From NCBI RefSeq assembly GCF_002419965.1, contig NZ_DIHC01000007.1, positions 62,001-126,000 on the forward strand: DNA of 64,000 nucleotides. The letters are read 5' to 3'. Origin of the DNA: Pseudomonas sp. UBA5706 (GTDB lineage Bacteria > Pseudomonadota > Gammaproteobacteria > Pseudomonadales > Pseudomonadaceae). The notes beneath the pieces are model-generated. The model was not told the DNA's origin and did not search any database. It saw only the letters and a list, made by a program, of their open reading frames with translations. Of the stretch, positions 32,402-40,277 are shown piece after piece (the stretch's first letter is position 1; each line of letters starts with the position of its first letter). The translations under genes and the position numbers were made by a program.

Positions 32402-32821
32402 ATGCAAGCTCTCTATACCGCAGTCGCAACCGCAACCGGTGGCCGTGATGGCCGCGCTGTTTCAAGCGACAGTATTCTCGACGTGAAACTGGCGACCCCA
32501 AAAGCACTGGGCGGCGCAGGTGGTGAAGCGACCAACCCTGAACAACTGTTCGCGGCGGGCTACTCGGCCTGCTTCATCGGCGCACTGAAATTCGTCGCCA
32601 GCCAAAAAAAGCGCAGCATCCCGGCCGACACGTCGGTCACAGCGCATGTCGGCATCGGCCAGATTCCAGGCGGATTCGGTCTGGACATCGACCTGAACAT
32701 CAACCTGCCGGGTCTTGATCAAGCCGAGGCTCAAGCGCTGGTCGATGCCGCTCATCAGGCCTGCCCTTACTCCAACGCCACCCGCGGCAACGTTGACGTG
32801 CGCCTGCACGTAACCGTTTAA
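32402..32821 (+). CDS. ohr: Organic hydroperoxide resistance protein Ohr
   Basis: Thiol peroxidase of 139 residues of the Ohr/OsmC family; it detoxifies organic and fatty-acid hydroperoxides with lipoylated proteins as reductant. Peroxidatic Cys57 (SACFIG) and resolving Cys121 (QACPYSN) are present, as is Glu48. The length is typical. It is regulated by the adjacent OhrR through the repeats in the 341-base upstream region. An alpha/beta hydrolase gene follows after 43 bases and may be co-induced. Confidence 0.96.
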   Translation: MQALYTAVATATGGRDGRAVSSDSILDVKLATPKALGGAGGEATNPEQLFAAGYSACFIGALKFVASQKKRSIPADTSVTAHVGIGQIPGGFGLDIDLNINLPGLDQAEAQALVDAAHQACPYSNATRGNVDVRLHVTV

Positions 32822-32864
32822 CGAGGACGGCAAACCCACTGCGCCTAAGGCCAAGGAAGAGAAC

Positions 32865-33884
32865 ATGAACACACTCGGCAAGATTCTGGCAGGCTCGCTT
32901 CTCGCTCTGTCCATCGGCAACGCTTTCGCAGCAACCGACAGCGGCGTTGAGCACAACACCCAAGCGTTTCTGGATGCCCTGAATTCAGGCTCTGGTAAAC
33001 CCATCGAGCAACTTTCGCCTACCGATGCACGGGCCGTGCTGGCAGGTGCTCAGGCAGGGGTCAAGTTGACGCTGCCCAAAGCCGAAGTCAGCCAGAAGAC
33101 CATTTCGGTAGACGGCCAGAGCATCAGCCTGACCATCGTCCGCCCGGCGGGCGTTAAAGGCACCTTGCCGGTGTTCATGTACTTCCATGGCGGCGGCTGG
33201 GTGCTGGGCGATTACCCGACCCACGAGCGTCTGGTGCGCGATTTGGTGGAGGGTTCAGGCGCGGTCGCGGTGTTCGTCAACTACACCCCTTCCCCGGAAG
33301 CGCATTACCCGACGGCGATCAACCAGGCCTATGCGGCGACCCGATGGGTGGCCGAGCATGGCAAGCAGATCAATGTCGACGGCAAGCGCCTGGCGGTGGT
33401 GGGCAACAGCGTCGGCGGCAATATGGCGGCGGTCGTCAGCCTGATGGCCAAAGACAAAGGCACCCCGGCCATTCGCTATCAGGTCCTGCTGTGGCCGGTA
33501 ACCGATGCCAACTTCGATACCGGCTCGTATGAGCAGTTCGCCGAGGGTCACTTCCTCACCCGCAATATGATGAAGTGGTTCTGGGACAACTACACCACCG
33601 ATCCGAAGCAACGCGCCGAGATCTACGCTTCGCCGTTGCGCGCCACGATCGATCAATTGAAGGGCCTGCCGCCTGCGTTGGTGCAGACTGCCGGTGCCGA
33701 TGTCCTGCGCGACGAAGGTGAAGCGTACGCACGCAAACTGGATCAGGCAGGCGTGCCGGTAACTGCGGTTCGCTACAACGGCATGATCCATGACTACGGG
33801 CTGTTGAACGTGGTCAGCCAGGTGCCTGAAGTTCGATCGGCGCTGGCGCAGGCTTCTCAGCAACTGCAAGCTCATCTTAAGTAA
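32865..33884 (+). CDS. Secreted alpha/beta hydrolase (HSL family)
   Basis: Esterase/lipase-like enzyme of 339 residues with a signal peptide (residues 1-22, ending FA-A). HGGGW at 108-112 forms the oxyanion hole of the hormone-sensitive-lipase family; GNSVGG at 180-185 gives nucleophile Ser182; Asp and His follow in DVLRDEGEAY and MIHDYG. It is probably periplasmic. The start has AAGGAAGAG upstream. Its position directly behind ohr suggests co-induction by organic peroxides, perhaps to hydrolyse oxidised lipid esters; that is inference. Confidence 0.88.
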   Translation: MNTLGKILAGSLLALSIGNAFAATDSGVEHNTQAFLDALNSGSGKPIEQLSPTDARAVLAGAQAGVKLTLPKAEVSQKTISVDGQSISLTIVRPAGVKGTLPVFMYFHGGGWVLGDYPTHERLVRDLVEGSGAVAVFVNYTPSPEAHYPTAINQAYAATRWVAEHGKQINVDGKRLAVVGNSVGGNMAAVVSLMAKDKGTPAIRYQVLLWPVTDANFDTGSYEQFAEGHFLTRNMMKWFWDNYTTDPKQRAEIYASPLRATIDQLKGLPPALVQTAGADVLRDEGEAYARKLDQAGVPVTAVRYNGMIHDYGLLNVVSQVPEVRSALAQASQQLQAHLK

Positions 33885-33904
33885 GCGCTTAGCCCTTTGG
33901 CGGT

Positions 33905-33954
33905 CCGGCTTCGCGGTGGTGACGACCTCAAGATCACCAGCCTCAGCAAGCCGG
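33905..33954. repeat. REP-like inverted repeat
   Basis: CCGGCTT (33905-33911) and AAGCCGG (33948-33954) around a partly paired centre, after the hydrolase gene. Confidence 0.5.
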
Positions 33955-34007
33955 ATTGCCACAGTGATTCGCCAGCTTCATGGGCGGCGTACAGAAATGC
34001 CACCCGC

Positions 34008-34038
34008 AAAAAAGCCCGACTCAATGGTCGGGCTTTTT
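34008..34038. terminator. Bidirectional terminator between hydrolase gene and efp
   Basis: AAAAAAGCCCGAC, loop TCAATG, GTCGGGCTTTTT. The A and T runs allow it to end both the plus-strand hydrolase transcript and the minus-strand efp transcript, 25 bases past the efp stop. Confidence 0.9.
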
Positions 34039-34063
34039 GTACCTGGCGTTACAGCAGCAGTGC

Positions 34064-34633
34064 TTATTTAGCACGGCCTTTGTAGGAACCGCCTTCACGA
34101 GTGTCGATCTCGATCTTGTCACCGATTTCGATGAAGTCAGCCACCTGCAATTCAGTACCGTTGCTCAGCTTGGCAGGCTTCATGACCTTACCCGACGTGT
34201 CGCCACGCGCCGAACCTTCGGTGTAGTCGACGACGCGCACGATGGTTGTCGGCAGCTCTACGGACACCAGACGATCTTCGAAGAACACAGCTTCGCAGAC
34301 GTCGGTCATGCCTTCTTCAACGAAAGGCAGAACGGCCTCGATGTCTTCAGCGTTCAGCTCGTACATGGTGTAGTCGGTGGTGTCCATGAACGTGTAGGTG
34401 TCACCGCTGATGAAAGACAGGGTGGCTTCCTTACGGTCCAGGATCACGTCGTCCAGCTTGTCATCGGCGCTGTAGACGATTTCGGTCTTGTAACCGGTCA
34501 GCAGGTTTTTCAGCTTGGTCTTCATGATCGCGCTGTTACGGCCCGACTTGGTGAATTCAGCCTTTTGAACCAGCCAAGGATCGTTTTCCAGCTTGATCAC
34601 GGTACCGGGTTTCAGCTCTTTACCAGTTTTCAT
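34064..34633 (-). CDS. efp: Translation elongation factor P
   Basis: EF-P rescues ribosomes stalled at proline runs. 189 residues with the KOW-like N domain and two OB folds. The tip residue is Arg32 (KSGRNSA), not the Lys34 of E. coli, which marks the rhamnosylated branch modified by EarP. The earP gene is directly upstream in the same direction, 87 bases away, the gap holding a perfect 18-bp hairpin. The C terminus ends in GSYKGRAK. Confidence 0.97.
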   Translation of the reverse strand: MKTGKELKPGTVIKLENDPWLVQKAEFTKSGRNSAIMKTKLKNLLTGYKTEIVYSADDKLDDVILDRKEATLSFISGDTYTFMDTTDYTMYELNAEDIEAVLPFVEEGMTDVCEAVFFEDRLVSVELPTTIVRVVDYTEGSARGDTSGKVMKPAKLSNGTELQVADFIEIGDKIEIDTREGGSYKGRAK

Positions 34634-34666
34634 TACGAGTATCCGAATTTGGATTGAAGTACTTAC

Positions 34667-34705
34667 TAAGCCCTGTACGAAAAGCCACTTTTCGTACAGG
34701 GCTTA
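34667..34705 (-). promoter_or_regulatory. Perfect 18-bp hairpin between earP and efp
   Basis: An 18-base arm at 34667-34684 (TAAGCCCTGTACGAAAAG) pairs exactly with 34688-34705 across a 3-base loop. No T run follows on the minus strand, so it is not a standard terminator. It lies in the leader of efp, 34 bases before the ATG and 15 past the earP stop. Confidence 0.7.
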
Positions 34706-34720
34706 CTACAAGGCCGCATA

Positions 34721-35854
34721 TCATATCCAATTCCGATGAAACTGTACCAGCGCAGTCGTCAGATCATCCTGCAAGGCGCGTTCCAGACACCAGCGTTCGG
34801 CGTGGCTGGCCAGTTCATCAAGGTGTGACTCCAGCGCGCTCCAGCTTTGCGTCATGTCTTGTCCTGCATTCCAGCTACGCCAGACCTCGGTCAGTGCCTG
34901 CCCGGCTGCGTCTGAAAGTCCTGCCAGATACAACTCCAGAAAGGCATCGAGCTTAGCCCAGTGAGCATCGTCATCCTGCTCGTAAATGTGCCAGATCAGC
35001 GGACGACCGGCCCATTGCGCGCGCACGAACGAGTCTTCGCCACGAACCACGTTGAAAGCGCAGCACCACAGTAAAAGGTCGTAATCTTCCTGACGCACGA
35101 ACGGCAGCACCTGAATCGTCAGCGCGCCGCGCACGTGCACCGCCCCGGCCCGTAAACCCTCTACGTCAAGCCAGCGCTCGACATCGCCAATGACACGTCC
35201 CTCAGGCACGAGCAGGTGAGTGAGTTCTGCACCCTGCGCCAGATATGCCAGCCACGAGGCCAACCCGGCGTGTTCGTAGGCGAATAAGGAAATCAGGCGT
35301 GCGCCAGGTTGTGGATAAATGCTCAGGTCGGCGAGAAACGCCTGTCGTGCAGAAAGGTTGCGCTCAAAGGCGTGGCGTCGGTCGATCAGTCCCGCTTCGC
35401 GCAGCAAGCCGCCGGTTGAAGTCCTGAACCCCGGAAAGAAGAAGAACTTTTTAACACCGCTCGATTGCAGCGACGGCAGGCCATGGCACCCGGTGACCCA
35501 TTCCTCTGCGCTGAGGTATTCCAGGTTCAGCCACAACGGGCGGGGGTTGCGCGCTTGAACGGCTTCTATATACACCGCAGGCAGGTGGCAGGCGAAGGCT
35601 TCGACGACCACATCGGCAGGCTTGGCCGGTTGCCAGTCTTCAGGCCAGAAACACACCTGAACGCCGTCATGCCACTGCTGTTCGGCCTGCGCATCGGCGC
35701 CGGGGCACAAGCGCGCGAAGGCCGACAGATCGTCGATCCAAAGGCGCACACTTATGCCATGTTCGGCGACCAGTTGTCGGGCCAGGCGAAAGGTCACGCC
35801 CACGTCACCGAAGTTATCCACGACGGTGCAGAAAATATCCCAAGAGGCTTTCAT
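34721..35854 (-). CDS. earP: EF-P arginine rhamnosyltransferase EarP
   Basis: Transfers rhamnose from dTDP-L-rhamnose to Arg32 of EF-P. 377 residues, a GT-B fold of the EarP family. Catalytic Asp13 and Asp17 (VVDNFGDVGV) and the nucleotide-sugar motif RGEDS in the second half match the residues established in other pseudomonads. It is upstream of its substrate gene efp on the same strand. The pairing of Arg32 with EarP makes the functional assignment firm. Confidence 0.97.
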   Translation of the reverse strand: MKASWDIFCTVVDNFGDVGVTFRLARQLVAEHGISVRLWIDDLSAFARLCPGADAQAEQQWHDGVQVCFWPEDWQPAKPADVVVEAFACHLPAVYIEAVQARNPRPLWLNLEYLSAEEWVTGCHGLPSLQSSGVKKFFFFPGFRTSTGGLLREAGLIDRRHAFERNLSARQAFLADLSIYPQPGARLISLFAYEHAGLASWLAYLAQGAELTHLLVPEGRVIGDVERWLDVEGLRAGAVHVRGALTIQVLPFVRQEDYDLLLWCCAFNVVRGEDSFVRAQWAGRPLIWHIYEQDDDAHWAKLDAFLELYLAGLSDAAGQALTEVWRSWNAGQDMTQSWSALESHLDELASHAERWCLERALQDDLTTALVQFHRNWI

Positions 35855-35970
35855 CGGGGCTCCCTGAGGATGGTCAAAAAAGCGGATTGTCCGTCATAAC
35901 GGCGCTGAATCACCAGCCCTGGTCGTGCGACAATCGCAGCCATCGACACTGTGCAAGCCTGGAGTCTGCC

Positions 35971-36366
35971 ATGTACGTCAAACATCGCGAATTGTCCGTC
36001 ACGCTACGCCCCCTGAAACTGGCGTTGTCCATTGCCGCGGGCATCTGGCTGGGATGCCTGGCTGTGGTACTCACCGGCTGGTTGGTTTACAAGGCGCTGC
36101 CGGCCGAACAGACCCAGGCCCTGAATAACGCCGCTGCGCAATTGATCGCCCCGCCGACAGGCAAAGCAAAGCCTGAGAGTGATAACCCGATGTTTGATCA
36201 GTACCGGCAGATTCTGCGTGACAGCGAGACCCGTCAGGCTCAGGAAGCCGAACAGGCCGACCGGCAGCGCAGTTTCAACGGGCCCAAATGCCAATTCTGG
36301 ATGCAGCAGAACCAAACCGCGCCCAGCGAAAAAAGCCGCGCCGCGATCTACCAGTTCTGCGGATGA
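35971..36366 (+). CDS. Hypothetical single-pass membrane protein
   Basis: Protein of 131 residues with one strong hydrophobic segment (about residues 18-46, LALSIAAGIWLGCLAVVLTGWLV) and a hydrophilic Gln/Glu-rich tail that ends with two cysteines (KCQFW and QFCG), perhaps a periplasmic disulfide. The ATG at 35971 has GGAG at 7 bases. It lies 27 bases upstream of the GreA/B-like gene and is probably co-transcribed. I do not recognise a family. Confidence 0.7.
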   Translation: MYVKHRELSVTLRPLKLALSIAAGIWLGCLAVVLTGWLVYKALPAEQTQALNNAAAQLIAPPTGKAKPESDNPMFDQYRQILRDSETRQAQEAEQADRQRSFNGPKCQFWMQQNQTAPSEKSRAAIYQFCG

Positions 36367-36393
36367 TCAATTTTGCACAGACATGCCGTTCCC

Positions 36394-36876
36394 ATGAATA
36401 AGCAACAGGTCCTGCAACGGATCATCGAAAAACTCGACATCGACCTGGACGTCGCCATTCGTGCCGCGCAAACCGCCTATGAGACCGCGACCCACGAAGA
36501 AAACATCGCCGAGAACAAGTACGACACGCTGGGCCTGGAAGCTTCCTATCTGGCGGCCGGCCAAGCGCGTCGGGTGGAAGAGATTCGTCAGTCGCTGGCC
36601 CTCTATCAGCAACTGCTCCCCAAACCGTTCGATGAGGCGCGCGGCATTCAGTCAGGAGATCTGATCGTCCTTGAGTCGGGCAAGGGCGTGGCGCAGCACC
36701 TGTTTCTCGGCCCGGATGCGGCGGGCCTGAAGGTTCATCTCGACGATACTTTGATCACGGTCATCACCCCACGCGCGCCCTTGGGGCAGAACCTGCTTGG
36801 CAAGTTCGAAGGCGATCAGCTGCAGATCAGCGTCAACGGCAGCCGACAAACTTTCGCGATCACGCGCGTACTGTGA
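36394..36876 (+). CDS. GreA/GreB-family transcription elongation factor-like protein
   Basis: Protein of 160 residues with an N-terminal helical hairpin (about 1-75, ATHEENIAENKYDTLGLEASYLAAGQ) and a C-terminal FKBP-like domain, the layout of Gre factors that bind RNA polymerase's secondary channel. The conserved D/E-N-x-E tip is recognisable as HEENIAEN. It is shorter and more divergent than GreA or GreB, which are encoded elsewhere in pseudomonads, so it is probably a paralogue with a special role. I chose the MNKQQVL start; an earlier in-frame TTG at 36373 is less likely. Confidence 0.75.
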   Translation: MNKQQVLQRIIEKLDIDLDVAIRAAQTAYETATHEENIAENKYDTLGLEASYLAAGQARRVEEIRQSLALYQQLLPKPFDEARGIQSGDLIVLESGKGVAQHLFLGPDAAGLKVHLDDTLITVITPRAPLGQNLLGKFEGDQLQISVNGSRQTFAITRVL

Positions 36877-36997
36877 TCCGTTGATCATTTGCAGGGTTGA
36901 AGGGCCCGACTTTTTGTGGGTAAGGTGCACGGTCGCATAAAAAAGGTAAACCCGGAATATGGAGCCGGGCACACGGATTTAACCAAGGAGATAATTC

Positions 36998-37204
36998 ATG
37001 ACGAACGTCATTACCTTCCCTGACGCCCATGAACGTGATCGCCTCAAATCCAGTGACAACAAAGGATTGAGATACCTGAACACGAAAGAGCGACAACTGA
37101 TCGATTGCCTGCGGCTGACCAGCCACGCAGGCCGCCAGTACGTGTACGACTACGCCAATATCATGCACCGCTCCAAGCCGTTGTATCCCGAGCAGGAGAA
37201 TTGA
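36998..37204 (+). CDS. Conserved small hypothetical protein
   Basis: 68-residue hydrophilic protein beginning MTNVITFPD. An excellent AAGGAG ribosome-binding site lies 8 bases before the ATG. No transmembrane segment and no known motif. It is flanked by the Gre-like and DUF1003 genes on the same strand. Good translation signal and natural composition argue that it is real; the function is unknown. Confidence 0.7.
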   Translation: MTNVITFPDAHERDRLKSSDNKGLRYLNTKERQLIDCLRLTSHAGRQYVYDYANIMHRSKPLYPEQEN

Positions 37205-37305
37205 CCGCTCAACTATCAGTCGTCGCACATTTGCCGCAGCTCAGCACAAAGCCTGCGGACGCGGGCCTATAGTGGGTCGACGTCTTTAATCTGCGAGAAC
37301 GCCTC

Positions 37306-37866
37306 ATGCCTGCTGTCGCCCCTGAAACCACTGCCACCGACACAACCGCACCCGTCAAGCCTGCGAAAGTCGATCACATGCGCTTTCATAAGCTCCATGC
37401 GCATCTGGCGCCCACTTTTGGCAGCGACGCCTTTGCCCTGAAGGCCGAAGCCTTCGCGCGCTTTTTCGGCACACCGACCTTTCTCGGCGCACAAACCCTG
37501 CTCGTGCTGCTATGGGTAGGTGCCAACCTGAGCGGGCTGGTGACCTTCGACCTCTACCCTTTCATCCTCCTGAATCTAGCGTTCAGCCTGCAATCGGCCT
37601 ATGCCGCGCCGCTCATTCTGCTGGCCCAGACCCGTCAGGCCGCGCGGGACAAGGCCACTTCCGATGCCGACGCACAACATCGCGAAGCCTTGGCAGTGGC
37701 CAACGAAGAGCGCATGGCAAGTGCCGCGCAAAACACCGCACAGATGCTTGAGCTGCTGGAACAGAACACCCGCCTGACCGAAATGACCAAGGTCCTGACG
37801 GAACGCGTCGAAGCGCTGACCGCCGACATGCACAAGCATTTCGTGAAGAAGGACGGGCACTCCTGA
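37306..37866 (+). CDS. DUF1003 membrane protein
   Basis: 186-residue protein with two adjacent membrane segments (about 62-80 and 84-105: TLLVLLWVGANLSGLVTFD and YPFILLNLAFSLQSAYAAP) that form the DUF1003 core, then a long charged coiled coil (RDKATSDADAQHREAL to the end). The family is cytoplasmic-membrane associated; some members are linked to cyclophilin or calcium functions, none firmly. It stands alone. Confidence 0.82.
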   Translation: MPAVAPETTATDTTAPVKPAKVDHMRFHKLHAHLAPTFGSDAFALKAEAFARFFGTPTFLGAQTLLVLLWVGANLSGLVTFDLYPFILLNLAFSLQSAYAAPLILLAQTRQAARDKATSDADAQHREALAVANEERMASAAQNTAQMLELLEQNTRLTEMTKVLTERVEALTADMHKHFVKKDGHS

Positions 37867-38225
37867 ACAACGGACGACATCCATTGGTGGAGTCTGGATA
37901 CGGACGGCGAAGCTCGGGCGTCTGGAGGTTTTTTCGCGAATCAATTCGCTCCTGCAGCGGTATCGCCTGACGATCACTCGTTGACGAATTTGCCACCATG
38001 GCCAGACCGGGCCGCGTATCCCCTGACGGCGCAGTTACTTTGTGGGAGCGAATTCACGCGCGATGGCGCCAGCCTTAATCCAACTGAACGAACAATCACT
38101 GCAATCGCTCTACCCTCCAGCGCTACTTGGTATTCACGGTCAAAATTCCGATTGGTTCCCATTTTCTTGCGGACCCGAGCGCAATGAGCGGCCGAATATT
38201 TTCAACCTGCATACTGGAGTACTTA
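37867..38225. repeat. Intergenic region with an inverted pair of Pseudomonas repeats
   Basis: No gene. TTTTCGCGAATCAATTCGCT (37931-37950) and, in the opposite sense, TGTGGGAGCGAATTCACGCG (38041-38060) are two copies of a common Pseudomonas short repeat (REP/REPIN-like, core GGAGCGAATT). They flank about 85 bases. The rest shows only a possible promoter area for dkgB. Confidence 0.6.
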
Positions 38226-39029
38226 ATGACTGTTCCTGCATTTGGTCTTGGCACCTTCCGTTTGAAGGATCAGGTCGTCATCGACTCGGTCAGCAACGGC
38301 CTGGAACTGGGCTACCGAGTCATCGACACCGCGCAGATCTATGGCAACGAAGCCGAGGTCGGCACAGCCATCGAAGACAGCGGCGTGCCGCGCGACCAGC
38401 TGTTCATTACCACCAAGATCTGGACCGACAACTTCGCCCCCGACAAGCTGATTCCAAGCCTGAAGGAAAGCCTGTCTAAGCTTAAAACCGACTACGTGGA
38501 CCTGACGCTGATCCATTGGCCGTCACCGGGCGGCAAGGTGCCGGTGGCGCAATTCATGGGTGCCCTGCTGGAGGCTAAGCAGCAAGGCCTGACGCGCGAA
38601 ATCGGGGTATCGAACTTCACCATCGCGTTGCTGAAGGAAGCCATTGAGGCGGTGGGCGCCGAAAACATCGCCACCAACCAGATCGAGTTGCATCCCTATC
38701 TGCAAAATCGCGTTGTTGCCGATTTCGCCAGCCAGCAAGGGATCAAAATCACCTCGTACATGACCCTGGCGGTGGGCGAGGTGCTCAAAGACCCGGTGAT
38801 TGAGGCGATTGCCAAGCGCCACAATGCGACCCCGGCGCAGGTCACTCTGGCCTGGGCGATGCAGTTGGGCTACTCGGTGATCCCGTCGTCGACCAAGCGC
38901 GCCAATCTGGAAAGCAACCTCAAGGCGGTGGACCTGACGCTCAGCGACGAAGACATGACGCAAATCGCCGCACTCGATCGCGCCCATCGCTTGACCAGCC
39001 CGGCCAACCTGGCGCCGCAGTGGGATTGA
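38226..39029 (+). CDS. dkgB: Aldo/keto reductase, 2,5-diketo-D-gluconate reductase B type
   Basis: NADPH-dependent (beta/alpha)8 reductase of 267 residues, the same length as E. coli DkgB. The catalytic tetrad is Asp34, Tyr39 (DTAQIYGNE), Lys64 (TTKIW) and His97 (LIHWPS). Substrates of the family include 2,5-diketogluconate, methylglyoxal and other aldehydes. The ATG at 38226 gives the family length; the earlier in-frame start at 38127 adds a foreign extension. A weak AGCCC/GGGCT hairpin at 39029-39045 follows. Confidence 0.9.
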   Translation: MTVPAFGLGTFRLKDQVVIDSVSNGLELGYRVIDTAQIYGNEAEVGTAIEDSGVPRDQLFITTKIWTDNFAPDKLIPSLKESLSKLKTDYVDLTLIHWPSPGGKVPVAQFMGALLEAKQQGLTREIGVSNFTIALLKEAIEAVGAENIATNQIELHPYLQNRVVADFASQQGIKITSYMTLAVGEVLKDPVIEAIAKRHNATPAQVTLAWAMQLGYSVIPSSTKRANLESNLKAVDLTLSDEDMTQIAALDRAHRLTSPANLAPQWD

Positions 39030-39045
39030 GCCCCACGCCTGGGCT

Positions 39046-39310
39046 TTAACTCTGGCCGGACGCCGTGGGCGTTCGGCTTGCCGACGATCTGCCGAGAACC
39101 GCCATCTAACCCGAAAACGCGCAGGGTCTGACAGCGCAAGTTGGATGGTGCTGCAACGGTGCCCGGCCGATCGCTGGCAAGGTAGTGGGTTGCCCCGGCA
39201 GCCAGGCGCTGCATACAGAGCCAACGGTGATTAGACGCTTAGGCTACGCGCGACGCACCGTAACCATGCACCCGAACTAGAAACAGGCACCCCGGTAACA
39301 TCCTGCAAAA
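39046..39310. other. Intergenic region between dkgB and the FadR-type operon
   Basis: No gene seen. It holds fragments that resemble REP arms (TTCGGCTTGCC near 39075 and CGCTGGCAAG near 39172) but no well-paired element. Confidence 0.35.
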
Positions 39311-39337
39311 ATTGGTTCACCTCTTCCCCGAACCAAT
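39311..39337. promoter_or_regulatory. Candidate operator A of the FadR-type regulator
   Basis: ATTGGTTC (39311-39318) and GAACCAAT (39330-39337) are perfect 8-base inverted repeats, 11 bases apart. A single GAACCAAC half-site follows at 39353-39360. Confidence 0.6.
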
Positions 39338-39436
39338 CCTGCGCATCGCCGCGAACCAACCTTCCGAACCTTTGGCAATTGGCCCGCCCTTGGCGCTCGT
39401 TGGCCTCACGTCATGATGTTTGCGCGCATGATGGCC

Positions 39437-39453
39437 GAACCAATTTCAATTGG
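39437..39453. promoter_or_regulatory. Candidate operator B of the FadR-type regulator
   Basis: GAACCAAT at 39437-39444 overlaps a perfect CCAATT-TC-AATTGG palindrome (39440-39453), about 90 bases before the regulator's start. It shares the GAACCAAT half-site with operator A. Confidence 0.55.
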
Positions 39454-39539
39454 CATCGCAATTGCAGCCTCTTTGATAACACCCTCGCCGTCCGACGCCT
39501 CGAGCGGCCTTCTGCTTTCATCTGTCACGAGAGACCACG

Positions 39540-40277
39540 ATGGAAAGGTTCGAGACTGAAGCGCTCCACGACAATTCGTCGAAAATGGCCCTGGATGCCT
39601 TACGTCAGATGGTCGCGCAACAAGCGGCATTTCCCCAGCGGGCATTGCCCACCGAACGTGAACTGGCGGTGGATTTCGGTGTAAGTCGCCGAGCCATTCG
39701 CCGGGCTCTGTCGGTGCTTGAGGCCGAAGGGCAGATCTGGCGTCGCCAAGGCAAAGGCACCTTCGTCGGCCCGACACCACCCAGCGCATCGATGAGTTTT
39801 GCCAAACTGTCCAGCCGGACCAATTTCAGTGAGGTCATGGAAGCGCGCCTGTATCTGGAACCCGCACTGGCGTCTTTAGCAGCGCTGCGGGCCAACGGTG
39901 AGCAAATGGCGATCCTGCGCCGCCTGACCGAACGCACTACTCGCCAGCAGCATGCCACCGAGATCGACGCCGAAGGCATCGAGTTGTGGGACAGCGCGCT
40001 GCACCGTGGTATTGCCGAAGCGGCGGGCAACCGGCTGATGCTGGACATCTTCGAAATGCTCGATGCCATTCGCCTCGACCCCACGTGGCGTGACCTGCGT
40101 CAGCGCGCGCGCAATGCCGACCGTCTGGACACCTACAGCCACGATCACGACGACATCGTCAGTGCCATTGAAACCCGCGATCCGGTCAAGGCCGCTACTG
40201 CCATGCGTGGCCATTTACGCGCCCTGCAGCAGGCACTGGACCACGTCATTCAACAAGACCTCGAGGCCAGCGTATGA
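39540..40277 (+). CDS. FadR/GntR-family transcriptional regulator
   Basis: Regulator of 245 residues. N-terminal winged helix (about 15-82) with PTERELAVDFGVSRRAIRRAL; C-terminal FCD ligand domain with the metal/ligand residues of the type (HRGIAEAAGN, HDHDDIVSAIETRD). The gene is the first of a seven-gene plus-strand operon: its stop overlaps the next ATG by 4 bases. Repeated GAACCAAT elements upstream are very probably its own operators, so I predict autoregulation and release by the imported substrate or a derivative of it. Confidence 0.88.
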   Translation: MERFETEALHDNSSKMALDALRQMVAQQAAFPQRALPTERELAVDFGVSRRAIRRALSVLEAEGQIWRRQGKGTFVGPTPPSASMSFAKLSSRTNFSEVMEARLYLEPALASLAALRANGEQMAILRRLTERTTRQQHATEIDAEGIELWDSALHRGIAEAAGNRLMLDIFEMLDAIRLDPTWRDLRQRARNADRLDTYSHDHDDIVSAIETRDPVKAATAMRGHLRALQQALDHVIQQDLEASV

